DNA from: Nemertoderma westbladi
Taxonomy: Eukaryota; Xenacoelomorpha; Nemertodermatida; Nemertodermatidae
Length of the DNA stretch: 64,000 nucleotides
Assembly: GCA_032718475.1 (NCBI GenBank)
Contig: JAUCBJ010000315.1
Span: 26,858-90,857 of the forward strand
Direction: 5' to 3'
Program-made: the position numbers and the translations under genes
In this document: positions 10,318-22,061 of the stretch, in pieces
Position numbering within the stretch: the first letter of the stretch is position 1
Layout of the letters: every line of letters begins with the position of its first letter
Notes under the pieces: model-generated
Seen by the model: only the letters and a program-made list of their open reading frames with translations
What the model was told of the DNA's origin: nothing
Databases searched by the model: none

Positions 10318-12255
10318 AAATGTCGTGCCACCACCATACAATCTACAATTGAGCGGACGGGCAATGCAGCGGGCATTAAGAATGCTATGCCGACTTGTCG
10401 GCAAAATTGCACCTCCACAACTCCCTATCTTAAATTTTCGATCACCAAAAACCAAAACTAAACGACATATCGCCGACAAACGATATAAAACATTTTCTAT
10501 TTGAGCAATCTACTAAAGATTAAAGTTATAAAGTGATGTCGCCATAATTTGTAGTAATGTAATAATGTAGTCACACAAAAGAAAGAAGGACGACAGAAAA
10601 TAGGCCAACCCCTTTCGGAGTGAATGTTGAATCGAACAAAGGTTTACATAAAGGTGGCATTGGGCCAAATCATAATTGTTCGTTGGAGCAAAATTAATTG
10701 TTAGTCGAATTAATATCTGGGGCCGTTTAAACAGCAGTATAGAGAGAGGAAAATTCAAACTATTCAAACCAATTCAAACACTAAAGAAACATTTATTATC
10801 ATTAAAGTTATCTTGAAATTAATATGTGTCACACGGGAGAAGTAATTTAATATATAAATTAATATACAAAAATATACGTCTAGTGGTAAAATTCCTGGTG
10901 TTCCAGTCATGAGGTCCTGGTTCGATCCCTAGATGGGGCAACACTACGTGGGAACAGGGATTCAATTGCTGTAGCCCAACATAGACCTTCATCCATTACT
11001 GGAGTAGATAAATGGGAACCACATCAACTTGGGAAACAGTGTGGAACGGATTCCTGTGGACCACGCGGTTGTGAAAAGACATTACTTGGCTTAATTAACC
11101 AGAAAGATTCTCCTCCTATTCAATATTCAAAAATATATTTATTATATTTAGCAAGAAATATATATATAGTTGGTTTATAAAAACTTGGTTTACCAAGTTT
11201 ATTAAATACATTGAAACTAAATTACATTTTTATTCATCTTGATGGACACTAAGGAATTGTGACATTTTAAATCCTTCTTCATTATTGGTGCGGATTAAAC
11301 GTTATTGGATCCCAAATAAAATTAAATAATTTAATATAATTCCGTAGATCGTTGTACGAAAAGGTCCTACTGTATTAAACGTTAAAGAACCGATTATTTA
11401 AGCAAACCTCATTCTTTGCGCTCGCTTTGTAAGAACAAATCACAACTCGGTGAATTAATTTATTCTCTCAATGTAAAAATATTAATTAAGGGAAATGAGC
11501 AGGTTTCAGTCGCACGTAATTCTAACCAAAACAATAAACGAAAGCAATAGAACAACTTACAGTTTCATTTTTGGGAGAAATCAGCTGTTATATGTTAGTA
11601 ATGAAGCAGGTTACAGAGGCGTGTTGTGGGAACCAAAACAATACACGAAAGTTAAAACATGTGTTTAGTATAGGTCTTTATTATTTGAGTCATGGGTCTT
11701 TGGTCTTTGTTTTGTAGTCACCCAATAATTAATTAGTTTTTAATTCAGTAGCATTTTCAGAGGAGGAAATGATTTATCTTTGAAAATTCTAATTGCGGAG
11801 CAGTTATATTATAATTATCTACCACTAATATCCGAGAATATTTAGAGCCATTATTTACACCCAATTAACTCGGACCCCAACAGACAGACAGACACCAACG
11901 TTCTACCTGAACCTACAGATTAACCGAGGTTTAAACAGTCCCCTGTTGCGACACACTTCTCCAGATAATTACTCCCCACAGAGCACAGAGAGTTAAGGAG
12001 CCACACGCCTCCCTCCCTAAACCCTAACTAACAGACAATGTCCTCTTGAAGAAGTTCACACATTATAAGTGGGATGAGGTCCATCCAGTTTGTGGGTTTG
12101 GGCCGAGCCAGTTAGCGGTTTGCGATGGACCCATAGAATCTATTGAGTTTGCAAACAATTAACCCGTATTTGTAACTGTGCCCGGGTCGCATGTCCCTTA
12201 TCAGTGAGGGGTATTAGAGTGTTAGAACGGGATGCGGAACCCAAGAGCTGTACTT
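10318..12255 (+). repeat. Unclassified repeat module A, left copy
   Basis: Direct homologue of about 47690-50412. The part at 11840-12255 is nearly identical to 49995-50412 by eye. It starts with a degenerate RTE-like 3' end in antisense (10330-10435), contains a SINE (10872-11125), and has CAGA and TA-rich stretches. No protein of recognisable family is encoded. Confidence 0.7.
10872..11125 (+). mobile_element. tRNA-derived SINE, copy A
   Basis: A tRNA-like head carries an A-box (GTCTAGTGGTAAAATT) and a B-box (GGTTCGATCCC). A roughly 170-bp body containing AAATGGGAACCACATCAACTTG follows, ending near CAGAAAGATTCTCCTCC and an ATTC-like tail. Same position within module A as the copy at 48503-48800, so these two descend from one insertion. 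Confidence 0.75.
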
Positions 12256-12608
12256 GTTTAAAAATAGCCAGATAAAAAAGGAATTGAGTGAATTTTGTGA
12301 GCTTTCTAAGCATTTATTTATAACAATGAAGTTAAATACTGATTACAAGTAATCTTCCACCACATTGGTAATGTATAATATACTCTATTTAATAGACCTA
12401 CACTATATCTATAAATACAATACATTATGAATATATTTGATTAAATTCAATCATTGGTGCTGAATAATACTGTAATACGGTGCAGAATACAGTACAGAAT
12501 ACTGTAATTTAACAAAAAAATATTTTAATATCTATAATCACAATTTAAATATTTAAGCCAGCCTTTTAAATAAAATACTACGGAGCCCTTATGGGTCATT
12601 TATTCATA
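12256..12608. other. AT-rich sequence, no gene seen
   Basis: Intergenic, AT-rich, with short runs such as ACAGAATACTGTAA. No open frame, repeat or motif that I can support. Confidence 0.5.
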
Positions 12609-12902
12609 ACTACTAGGCCTACTACTACTACTAGGATCGGCATGCTGCATTACAGCTGCATTTTAAGAATGCTGTGCCGGCTTGTCAACAAAATTGCACC
12701 GCCACAACTCCCTATCACCCATGACATTTGCTAGATCATCCGCATCTTCAAGGCCAGTGTCCTTTAAGATGCGGATAATCTAGCAAATGTCATGGGTGAT
12801 AGGGAGTTGTGGCGGTGCAATTTTGTTGACAAGCCGGCACAGCATTCTTAAAAATGCAGCTGCAATGCAGCATGCCGATCCTAGTAGTAGTAGTCCTAGT
12901 AT
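12609..12902. repeat. Long palindrome made of RTE-like 3' ends head to head
   Basis: Arms of about 140 bp (12609-12748 and 12766-12902) are near-perfect complements around a 17-nt spacer. Each arm is the last ~140 bp of the retrotransposon at 26024-26827, right arm in sense and left arm in antisense, both ending in the CTAGTAGTAG tail at the outer side. It could fold into one long hairpin. Confidence 0.9.
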
Positions 12903-13460
12903 GTGACTTCCAAATCCTGGAAAGCCTATTCAAGGCTGCCCATGCCTTTCCCTTAAGTATTCGAAAATAAAATTGTATAGTAATAAAATAATGTATGTAT
13001 AAACACCATGATCCGTAATCTATGTCTGAAATTTTAAATCCAACTAGTTCAACTCACCATCGATGACCCCATGTGAGGCCAGAATTTTCGATTTTCCCCA
13101 TTTTTTACATTTTTGGTCGTAATTTATTATTATTACTAGAAAGCATGTGTTGCAAGGATTCCAAAAATATAATAAATATACCCTGACAGCGATTTTACAA
13201 TCTTTGAATGACAATGTCAGCTGTTTCTCAACGAAACAAGATATTGTTACATATTTGGATTCCTTCCACAAATTCTGGTTCCAAAGTCTTGGTGTAATTG
13301 ACGGTTAGTTTATCTACAGTAATTGTGTTTAAAATTTCAAGTAATATGAAAAAGATTTGCGGGAAAATATAGGTCCGTGTCACCATTGCCACTACATTAC
13401 GGGAAAAGGTGTACCAATACAAAAAAAGGTTAATGTCAATCTTTATCAATACCCCGAATT
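12903..13460. other. Intergenic, no gene seen
   Basis: Downstream flank of the gene at 13461-14153. Two short open frames on the minus strand show no recognisable domain. An additional exon cannot be excluded. Confidence 0.4.
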
Positions 13461-14153
13461 CTAAAAGATTAGACACATTATGATGATCACGGCTAGTTGT
13501 ATCATTGATGAGATGTTGTTTGCAGACCCATTCATCGTCGTGGTGTAATCGACAACGTTAGTGGTTGCATCGCCAGTCGTTGCTGCTACGGTAGTTGGAC
13601 GTGATGTAAATAAGTCAGCTGCGTCCCATTCGAAAGCAGGGCAAGTGCTGTTACAGCAATCAAATTGACAAATTTCCTTTGTGAGTGTCATCTGACTCTT
13701 GTAAATTTCTTTCACTTTGAAGAAAAGATCACCGAAACCATTCATCAGTTGATCTGCCACCTCGGGGGAAGTGAATATTGATTCGCATTGGAATCCTTCT
13801 GGATTAGAACATGGATTCTCATTGTTCCACGATACCTTGCAACTGTATGCATTCCATTCCAACAAGCCGTTGAACTTAACATCATTCTCCATGACGTATC
13901 CAAAGAATCTCATGCTTAAAAATCCGCATTGGTCTTCGCAATGATTTTCAATGAAGGGGGGTCTGTCTCCGAAGTTGGCAAATATTAGGCGGTCAATATA
14001 CGATTGGACCTTATTTTCGAAATCTTCATTTTCATTTGTGTAATTGTAGGTTGAACCAAATTTACAAGTGTAGCAAAATCCAAATGAGCAGTGCAACGCT
14101 AAGCAAAGCCCTTGTATGAGCCAGAGCTCATACCGACGAGCTGAGTTTCGCAT
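13461..14153 (-). CDS. Predicted secreted Cys-rich protein, possibly GPI-anchored
   Basis: 230 aa, single exon as seen, ATG at 14153. Residues about 10-28 form a hydrophobic signal peptide (LWLIQGLCLALHCSFGFC). The mature part to about residue 180 is rich in Cys (including CEDQCG, CSNP and QFDCCNSTC), as expected for an extracellular disulphide-bonded domain, with N-glycosylation sequons such as NYT and NST. A Thr-rich stretch (about 183-208) follows, then a C-terminal hydrophobic tail (SSMIQLAVIIIMCLIF) with no basic residues after it, which suggests a GPI-anchor signal more than a transmembrane helix. I do not recognise the family. Codon content is open and non-repetitive, and no transposon lies inside. 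A further upstream exon is possible. Confidence 0.65.
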   Translation of the reverse strand: MRNSARRYELWLIQGLCLALHCSFGFCYTCKFGSTYNYTNENEDFENKVQSYIDRLIFANFGDRPPFIENHCEDQCGFLSMRFFGYVMENDVKFNGLLEWNAYSCKVSWNNENPCSNPEGFQCESIFTSPEVADQLMNGFGDLFFKVKEIYKSQMTLTKEICQFDCCNSTCPAFEWDAADLFTSRPTTVAATTGDATTNVVDYTTTMNGSANNISSMIQLAVIIIMCLIF

Positions 14154-15184
14154 GCTAATTGCAAAGCGCCACTTTCATTGGAGATATTCAAAGATTCAAT
14201 AGGTGTAAATTCATCGGGTCTATAAACCTTCTTTCTTATATTTCAAGAAAAGTGAATGTATAGTAATGAGATGCAATTAATCCTTGTTTTGTTTTTCCAA
14301 TTAAATATATTCAATTGTATTTCCGATGATAAATGTAATAGTTATGATATGATTCTAATTCACTTTATATTAAATATAAGTTATTGATTAATAGTGGATA
14401 TTCGATCTTTGTTGTTTAAATTTTCGATACATACATAGATACACGTTGTGGGGGCTTCGCGCGGCACAAGAGCCTATATAAGAAAGTGTACTGATCTCTA
14501 TTAGATATACGAAAATCCTCATTCCCAAAATATCAACGAAGGATGCTTTCAGTTTGTAAAAAACAGATATCCATTTGAGTTTGCATTAACTGTCATTTGT
14601 AAACCTTCTAACTAGGGCTACTTAAGTTAAGTATGACATTTTTAGTTTTACAATACTCGTCTCCTTCATTACCCTAGTTGCACTCACCCTGTTTTGTCTC
14701 AAAATATTTTTTATAAACGGAGACTAACGACCTTTATAACTATGCAAAGTATCGAAATTGTGCGATTAATTGCTGATTTGTGGTAGATGGATACTCGTAT
14801 CCACTGCAAAACTCGTTGCGTTCGTCCTGTACAACATTCCATTATCAGTAATGGATAAAATGACATAATGACATGACCTGTACATCTGGTCACACAAATA
14901 CCTAGCATAAAACATTCTACCACCGGTACTGATCAAAATGACATATCGTCCAATACGCTAAACCAGGTTGTTTAGGAGTCATCATAATACTCGCCTCTTT
15001 CATTAACCTCGTTGCGATCGTCCTGAAGGCCACACAAAAATTATACATGGGAAATTTATAAAGTTTTGGCAAACAACATGTGTGCAAAGTTTGGTTAGAA
15101 CCCAAGATAATGACGAAGAATAAGGAAGACTCTCTAAACCTTTCAAGTTTATATCAAGCCCGGTTCACAGATACACTTTGTGGT
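14154..15184. other. Intergenic; one solo MITE terminus
   Basis: AT-rich. At 14448-14475 the motif GTGGGGGCTTCGCGCGGCAC matches the left end of the MITEs at 725 and 26969, but no partner end is nearby. No gene seen. Confidence 0.5.
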
Positions 15185-15345
15185 GACAGTGAAGTGAAAA
15201 TGCAGTTCCAGCGCTGTGAGAGAGTGGTGTGAGATAGCAGTGGCAGCGCAGTGAGAGCGTGGTGAGAGAGTGGTGACAGCGCTGTGAGAGTGCAGTGAGA
15301 GTGCCTTAAGTGAGCGGCGGTGACAGCGCGGTGAGAGAGTGGTGA
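15185..15345. repeat. Degenerate GTGAGAG/GTGACAGC minisatellite
   Basis: Short units (GTGGTGAGAGAGTGGTGACAGCGC and variants) repeat irregularly, about 160 bp in all. The open frame across it is low-complexity. It directly precedes a BEL gag fragment, so it could be a corrupted version of the gag repeat tract. That link is inference. Confidence 0.7.
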
Positions 15346-15354
15346 TAGAATAAA

Positions 15355-15600
15355 GATAGATCAGTCGATCAGTTAAGGGATTTGGAAGGTACTGTAAATT
15401 CGCTAAAGGGTACCGTAAAAGAACATAAATTTGAACTACAAGAAGCAACGGATTGCGTTGGAAAGCGATAAACTAGTTAGCATACAAAAGGGTATACCAC
15501 CCCCTGTAACTGTATATAAGACTCTTACGTCTGAATCTAATAATCGGAAAGTCGGAAACCCCTATAGCAAATAATATAAATAGACCAACTTATAATGAGA
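15355..15600 (+). pseudogene. BEL/Pao gag fragment
   Basis: Plus-strand translation gives LKGTVKEHKFELQEA and then QKGIPPP-like residues broken by stops. It matches the gag of the complete element (FKGTVRESRLELQEVQQS...LVNTQKGIPPP). Decayed remnant. Confidence 0.65.
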
Positions 15601-15919
15601 CCCCTATATGTCTGACATGTCTATATGTATAGGTCCAACAGTACAATATGCCGCCTGGCATATGGGGATACAGAAAAGGTTGAATAGTTTATGAAGTGGT
15701 CATCCTTGGGAGATTGTGTTGCGCAACCATTCTTTTCCGGTAACATCCAAGAGAGAAAGGAGCTTCCGTTGCTTCTTGTTTCCTTCCTTCACTTTACTTT
15801 ACATCATTTAGGTAAATACCAATTACGTCACACAATGTGCAACTGTATGTAAAGTAATAAAATTCGGCAGTGTATCGCACTGTACTGTATGTCCGAGTTT
15901 AGGAACGGATACCGCAGAA

Positions 15920-16310
15920 ATATACCACCGACAATAGTCTGACTACCACCGACAAAAACTAATAATAAAAGAAACACACCCACATATGAAAAACACTAAC
16001 GTTTTTTACCATTACGCTATGCAATATAATAATTTAAAACAGATAATATATGAAGGCGGTATTATATTTTAAAGAAATTATCGTGACTAATTACACCACC
16101 GACAACAGGCCGACAGTGGACAATATACTTTGTTATAAATATTTGGACTGGAAATAAAAATTGTATAATCATGTACTTAAATAGTTTACTAACATTGCCG
16201 AAGTTGTCGGTATACTGTCGGTTTGCGATTTTACCTGTCGGTTTGTGTCGGTTTATGTCTTTTGTTGTCGGTGGTTGTCGGTGGTATGCGAAAGGTGTCG
16301 GTGACGTATA
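15920..16310. repeat. TTGTCGGTGGT motif cluster in both orientations
   Basis: ACCACCGACAA occurs near 15925, 15948 and 16096. TTGTCGGT or GTGTCGGT recurs at least eight times at 16205-16305. The opposed orientation makes an imperfect inverted repeat of about 390 bp, possibly the ends of a MITE. Confidence 0.55.
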
Positions 16311-16614
16311 TGCCCCTATATGTCTATATGTTTTTTGTTGGGACGTGTTTATTGCAAATTTTCTCCAGTTTGTCATAAAAAACAACATTACATTTTTCTA
16401 TATTTTCGACTTTTTTATCAGTATAAGACCAGTTAGAAGTTAGTTGAATATCGTGAAGAAAGTTTGTGCTATTGAAATTTGAAAAGTCAAATGCCGTATG
16501 ATGATTTTAAAATAACAGGAATACTTTTGGAGCCAAGTAAAGGTGGGTTGATGGTCTGATATACCAATTTTTACTTTTAAAGTTCTCGATTTTGATAAAC
16601 AAGAGGTAATACGA

Positions 16615-16695
16615 TAATGTGATATGATATATAATAAATATATATAATATATAATATAATATATATATAATATAAAATATTATGATATATGATCG
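16615..16695. repeat. TATA-rich simple repeat
   Basis: Irregular AT dinucleotide and ATATAATA runs. Low complexity. Confidence 0.8.
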
Positions 16696-16914
16696 ATTCA
16701 GTTTGAATAGTTGAACCGGTATTATTAGTCCAGGAGCTGCTAATGCGAGTAGGTGAATTAATTAATTGTACAAATCCGTAGCTATTAAGTAAGTTGATAT
16801 ATTCCTTCGGTTTGTCCTCCAGACTGCCAGATACAGACTCTTATGACGCTAATAAACAACACCAATACCAATACCAACGCTACTCCCATTCAAAATTCAT
16901 ATTTGTCACAGTGG

Positions 16915-17055
16915 GGATAAGTTACCAGGGGCGATAAAGACCCAGGGGCGATATATTCCCAAGGGGCAATAAAGGACCATTTGAGGGGCGATAAGTTCCC
17001 AGAGGGCGATAAGGGCCAGGGGCGACAAAGGTGCAAGGGGCGAGAAGCCCCACAA
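16915..17055. repeat. GGGGCGATAA minisatellite
   Basis: About seven copies of a 17-22 bp unit with core AGGGGCGATAA and variable spacers (CCAGG, CCCAA, CCATTTG). Confidence 0.8.
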
Positions 17056-17069
17056 TCAGATTGAAAAGG

Positions 17070-17215
17070 TAAGCGAACCCGAAATGCACGTCCAATTCAG
17101 TGACGTGAATAACACAGACCAGAGTTCAGAGATGGAAGGATTCTACACCGATGAGTTTTCCGATGAGAGCGAATCCTGCTACATGATTAACGCAGCCATC
17201 TATAGAGCCCTCACC
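17070..17215 (+). pseudogene. BEL/Pao pol fragment
   Basis: Open for about 48 codons and almost collinear with the complete element's pol just before its protease: HVQFSDVNNTDQSSEMEGFY and ESCYMINAAIYRALT. The rest of the element is absent. With the gag fragment at 15355 it may be one decayed copy. Confidence 0.85.
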
Positions 17216-17410
17216 CAGCTACGTGTATAATTTTTTCATGACATCCCTGCTACCGTATTTCGCTTGACACAAATGTGATGAACACAATAGGCCTAAAGGC
17301 CTTTGGGATAGCTCACCTTACATAAAAGAAATTGTCTTAAATAGATAATTAAATATATTTTATGAAAACATTTAAATTTAAAGTACAACCTGTTGGTTTA
17401 ATAGAGTATA

Positions 17411-17471
17411 ATACAGTAGTTTGCTATGACCTGATGTATAATATACATCAGGTCATAGCAAACTACTGTAT
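17411..17471. repeat. Perfect 61-bp palindrome
   Basis: Two 30-nt arms with no mismatch around a single central A. The left arm begins ATACAGTAGTTTGCTATGAC. It is in AT-rich sequence with no gene next to it. Confidence 0.95.
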
Positions 17472-17499
17472 CATCAATGTATATTTATGTAGAGTATAT

Positions 17500-18180
17500 A
17501 ATAATTACATACATGTAGTAAAGAGGAAAGCTAGAAAGAATACAAATCAATAATGTCATTACTCAACGTTATATATCCTCATCCTAAATAAATTGTTTGT
17601 TGGAATAGAGAAATAATGCTGTGAAGTAAATTATTAACTTCGTGAAATAACAAATTTAAAGAACAAGAGTGTGAGAGAATGTGATTAGATTCAAAACTAC
17701 TATAAAAGTCTTAGGGTTTTAAGCCAGGGCCTTATTTAGGGAGCCGAAGGGGCCGAGGCCCCCCACCACAGGGGGCCCCCACCAGGATCCCACAACTATA
17801 GGGATCGACCGAACTATAGAGGAGCCGAACCGGAACCGAACTGAAACCGAACATGGCAATTTTGAATTTTACCACTTATTTTTCCCAAAATATATGAAAA
17901 ACAAAAATAAAAAGTTATTGTGAAAAATAGTAAATATTTTTGTGGCTTATGAAATTATATTTTTTTAACCTTCAATTCTTGATTGATAAATTTAGTTAAT
18001 TAGATAATTATGATAAAGTTAGATTTTTATTGATAAAACCCATAAATAAAACGTGGATATAAAATGTAAAATCGGGATGCAAAAGATCACTTTCCGAGCT
18101 ACGAAACGAAAATTGGATACAACTTGTCTGGATACAAGGGGTCCGTTTACCTTACAAAATGAAAAATAAAAATGTGGGAA
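17500..18180. other. Intergenic, no gene seen
   Basis: AT-rich, with a C-rich patch at 17755-17790. No coding or structural feature supported. Confidence 0.5.
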
Positions 18181-18187
18181 GTTAAGA

Positions 18188-18455
18188 ACAGTCGGGGGGG
18201 GGAGTGTCCGCGGGGGGGAAGTGTCCGGGGGGGAAGTGTCCGGGGGGGAAGTGTCCTACTTGAACGGGGGGAACTGTCCGGGGGGGAAGTGTCAGGGGGG
18301 GAAGTGTCTGGGGGTGAAGTGTCCGGGGGGGGAAGTGTCCTACTTGAACGGGGGGGGGGGAACTGTCCGGGGGGGAAGTGTCCTACTTGAACGGGGGGGG
18401 GAACTATCCTACTTGAACGGGGGGGGGGGAACTGTCCGGGGGGGAAGTGTCCGCA
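18188..18455. repeat. G-rich minisatellite (GGGGGGAAGTGTCC)n
   Basis: About 15 units of 13-17 bp with core GGGGGGGAAGTGTCC, alternating with a variant containing TACTTGAACGGGGGGG. Every unit has a G-run of five or more, so the plus strand can form many G-quadruplexes. Frames across it give repetitive Gly/Ser or Pro peptides and are not genes. Confidence 0.95.
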
Positions 18456-18504
18456 CACCCATCAGACATTTATTGAGGCTGAGGGCTGTGTAGGTTGACT
18501 GTCA

Positions 18505-18560
18505 TTATTTACTAAAAGACCAACACTAGAAGCAACCTGCTCCAATGAGCAGGTTGCTCT
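18505..18560 (-). pseudogene. Tiny RTE-like RT fragment
   Basis: The minus-strand translation contains SLEQVASSVGLLVNN, matching SLEHAASSVGLFINS of the element at 26024. Only about 50 bp. Confidence 0.45.
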
Positions 18561-18699
18561 AGGCTTACAATAAACTGAAGTAGAATTAGATCGTTTTTTT
18601 GACTTCGATTTATGACATGAATTTAGGAAAGAATTACCTAGAATAAATAGTGGATGAAGACAAATAATTTGATGAAAATCACTCGAAATCTTCAAAGAT

Positions 18700-19084
18700 A
18701 GATGGCAGTGGCACAGAAATCACTCAAAATAATTATTAGGCCCTAATTTTATTAACAATCAATATGGTGCTGAAGTGCATGAGCATTGAGGTGACTAGCG
18801 AACTTAATGCAGAACAGTTGTACAGTACATAATCAACATTATCGAATGCAGCAGCTATGTCTACCTAAACATTGAACGCTTGAACGCTGTTACTGAACGT
18901 TATTACCCAGGCCGCCCACCACTCTAAATCCGGCCCTGTTTTAAACGCAACCAAGTTTAAATTTAAAATACAATTTTTCTGACCTGTTATGTAGAATAGC
19001 ATCTTAGGTACATATATTCAAAATTATAGCCAAACCAAACAATTCTGAAACGCTGAGAGTGATAAATCGAAGAATTGTCCGAAA
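18700..19084. other. Intergenic, no gene seen
   Basis: Nothing supported beyond AT-rich sequence. Confidence 0.4.
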
Positions 19085-21925
19085 ATTATCACAAATACCA
19101 ATTATGTGATTACTGGATGTAAAAAATACAAAAAAGGAATTAATTTAATTTAAAACATAAAGGAAAATGAACATGTTACAGTGGAGATCTCTCTAACCAA
19201 AATAATAAAGAAAACTTTATACTTTAAAACTGTTGTAGCAAACAACCCTGTAATGATGTGGGCCGAGCCACTAAGTAAGATGAGCCTTAGCAAAAAAAAT
19301 ATAGCACTGTAATATGTTCTACGGTTTATCATATGTTGCTCTTGGTTAGATTTACGACTTATTAACTGATCAAAATGCGGATTCTTCCACCAAATTTTTT
19401 TTTTTTTATGAAATTTATTAAACGTAATTTTAAAAGGACATACTTCTCGCTACGCATGTTGTACAGTAAGGCTGCCTAGAAGTCAAAAGTCGGCGAGTTG
19501 TGAGATTTCAAGAAATCATCATTGATGGACATTAAAAGTGACAAAGAAACAGCCACTTACAGCGTCGACTGTTTAGTTTAAGCTTCGCTTACAATTATCC
19601 GACCCTGTCAATTAACAAACTCAATATAAGACCATCTGTTCCATTTTAATACATCCTAGAGATTTTCGTAAGGGCCACCCATTTAATACCCCCTGCTAAA
19701 CGCCCAGCGGACAGCGCCCTATAATTCAAGTGATATAATTACTCAACTTTCTTTGCAACATTCTTATACAAATAAATCCCAGTCAGTCGGCCGTTGTGTA
19801 TAGGGGGACACAGCAGTATGACGACTTGGGTCGGGCCCTGTTACAATGTAACTGTAGAGGAATCTATGGGAGAATTCAGTTTCATAGAATATACATTGTC
19901 TTCTTATAAACTTTTGTACACTTTCAGTGGTTGTAGGTATAGCAGCAGCAAGTGCATACACCAAGCACACACGTGTTCAGGTTAAAACACAGTCCAGGAT
20001 GGCCATACTATAGAACAATATAGATCAAAGTACAGCAAGAAATGGAAGAGGGAGAAGATTTTGCAGCCAGACAATAATGTACAGACCCATAACTATGTGC
20101 CGGCTTGTCGACAAAACTGCGCCGCCACAACTCCCTATCACCCATGACATTTGCTAGATCATCCGCATCTTCAAGGCCAGTGTCCATTAAGATGCATCTC
20201 AAGAACGTCATGGACTGTCCACCATGCTTATTCACTCCATGCACAAGATCCAAAGCACAAGATTATGTACTGGCTGGTCCTCACGGCGAAAGCAATGCCC
20301 TGCAAAGCGGAGGCGGCTTTGTTCTAGTTAGTGTAAAGTTTAGGGGAACCAATGAAACACCTCCAATGTTATATAGTGTCTGGTTGGACATGTGAGCATT
20401 GTACTTGACACAGTGAACCCGGCGTTGCATTCGTGTGAATCTGCCATCCATGGTGTCCTCAGCAGTTAGAGCCCAACATTGACTCCAGCAAACACATACC
20501 CCAGGTACACGAAGAACAGCACTAAACACACATAGTACCACCAGTACGCAAGTTTATACCTACACAGCACTTTTGAGAGAGACAGTTATGAGAGAATCCC
20601 CAAATAGAAACATTGGTAATTCGAAGATAAGAGAGCAATTGAAGCGTAAACCTCGCTAATGTACCGAGAACAGAATACCGTAACATTAGGCCTAAGTTTA
20701 GCGACATAACTCCATATCATTGTAGGCTCACTCTTAGCTACAACAAGAAGGGCCTTAGTAATAACAGATGGGTCGGCAGTTGATTTACGATTAATTAACC
20801 AATTAAGAAGAGGAGGTGGCGCTGGTGGCCTCCTTCTTCGCATGTAAGTTAGCCAATTACAGCGCCAGTTATATCCGATAGATGTTAGGTAACTTTATGA
20901 GATAAAAATGGATGGGGTGAATGAGACTTTTAATGAATGGTAGAGATTTAGGTTCCGGGACATAAAAATGATCCTGACATTCTGATGTAGATAAGTATAG
21001 ATAGGCCTACCACTACTACTAACTATAATCGGCCTGTTGTATTGCAGCTGCACATATTGCTGGCTTAACAAAGGCCACCACCATGCAATCCACAATTGGC
21101 ATGCTACAATGCAGCGTGCATTAAGAATGCTATGCCGCTATGAATGCTACAATACAGTATTGGAATGACACATGTCATAATGATACGATATTGGTGTTTG
21201 TTATGAACTGATTGTTAGTAGCAAAAGGTACTATTAGAAGATAGTGGGGGTATAACCTCGGGAATATCATACAGATAAAACACAGCGTTACCCAGCAGGC
21301 ACATCTTACCAACGATGGTAAGAAATATAACATAGCTTAATCGGACCAATAAGTTAGTTTAATAAGCCAAGTAGGACCAATAAGAGTAGTTTGGGTTAAA
21401 GATTTGAAACAATATCAACCTGAATGATACAGTGCATGATCCCGCTATATGATAGCCAGCTGTTGGGAGTTTCTCAGCTATTGACATACCGCAAACATAA
21501 ATAATTATTGTTAAAATATATATATTATATTAATCTTTAATCCAGGGACGTATGCCCATATCATACAAAGTAAAAATATATATTAAAATTAAAGCAGAGC
21601 ACAAGATAAACTGTACTTATAGAAGATTGTAATTGGTGGTACTTTAAAATAAGGTGACATGCACAGACAAGATAATAAAGGTACGAAAAATAAACCAAAA
21701 GAAAAAAAAGATATTAAATACAAATATATATTTACAACCCAGCTGTGTATGGATATGTCCTTCATAATAAATACACAGCTCTATTTTGAGGATGGAGACT
21801 GAAGAGGAAGTGGATTCACATGGCTGACCACAAATTGTCGTGTTGCAGTTGTAAAAAATACATAAATATACCTTGTAATTCTACCTGCAGAAAATGTGTT
21901 GTAACTAGTAAATTATGAAACCGAA
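19085..21925 (+). repeat. Unclassified repeat module B, extended copy
   Basis: Direct homologue of 50733-53300, with inverse homology of its later part to 9565-10310. Ends at about 21885 with the start of module D (CCTGCAGAAAATGTG), lacking module C. It contains an antisense RTE-like 3' end. Short open frames conserved between the two copies (e.g. 19764-19970 and 51527-51730, minus) show no recognisable domain. Confidence 0.7.
20008..20560 (-). pseudogene. RTE-like RT C-terminal fragment
   Basis: Two frames carry SNQTLYNIGGVSLVPLNFTL and then HGVNKHGGQSMTFLRCILMD, both matching the ORF at 26024-26789. Frame changes and small deletions are present. Paralogous to 51767-52300, within the duplicated module. 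Confidence 0.8.
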
Positions 21926-22061
21926 TTCATAAATTTATTATTCCATTACTAAATTATAAAATCAGGCGAAGCACAAATGATCACAAATTAATTAAGTAGA
22001 ATAATTAAGATAGAAGCACAGGTTAACAATAAATATTTACAAGAAAGAAACAGATATGTAA

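Noticed and set aside
18147-18493. Gly/Ser- or Pro-rich open frames
   Set aside because: Pure translation of the G-rich minisatellite, open in several frames and on both strands.
19764-19970. Short minus-strand frame conserved at 51527-51730
   Set aside because: Similarity is explained by duplication of the repeat module; an overlapping plus-strand frame is equally conserved and no domain is recognisable.
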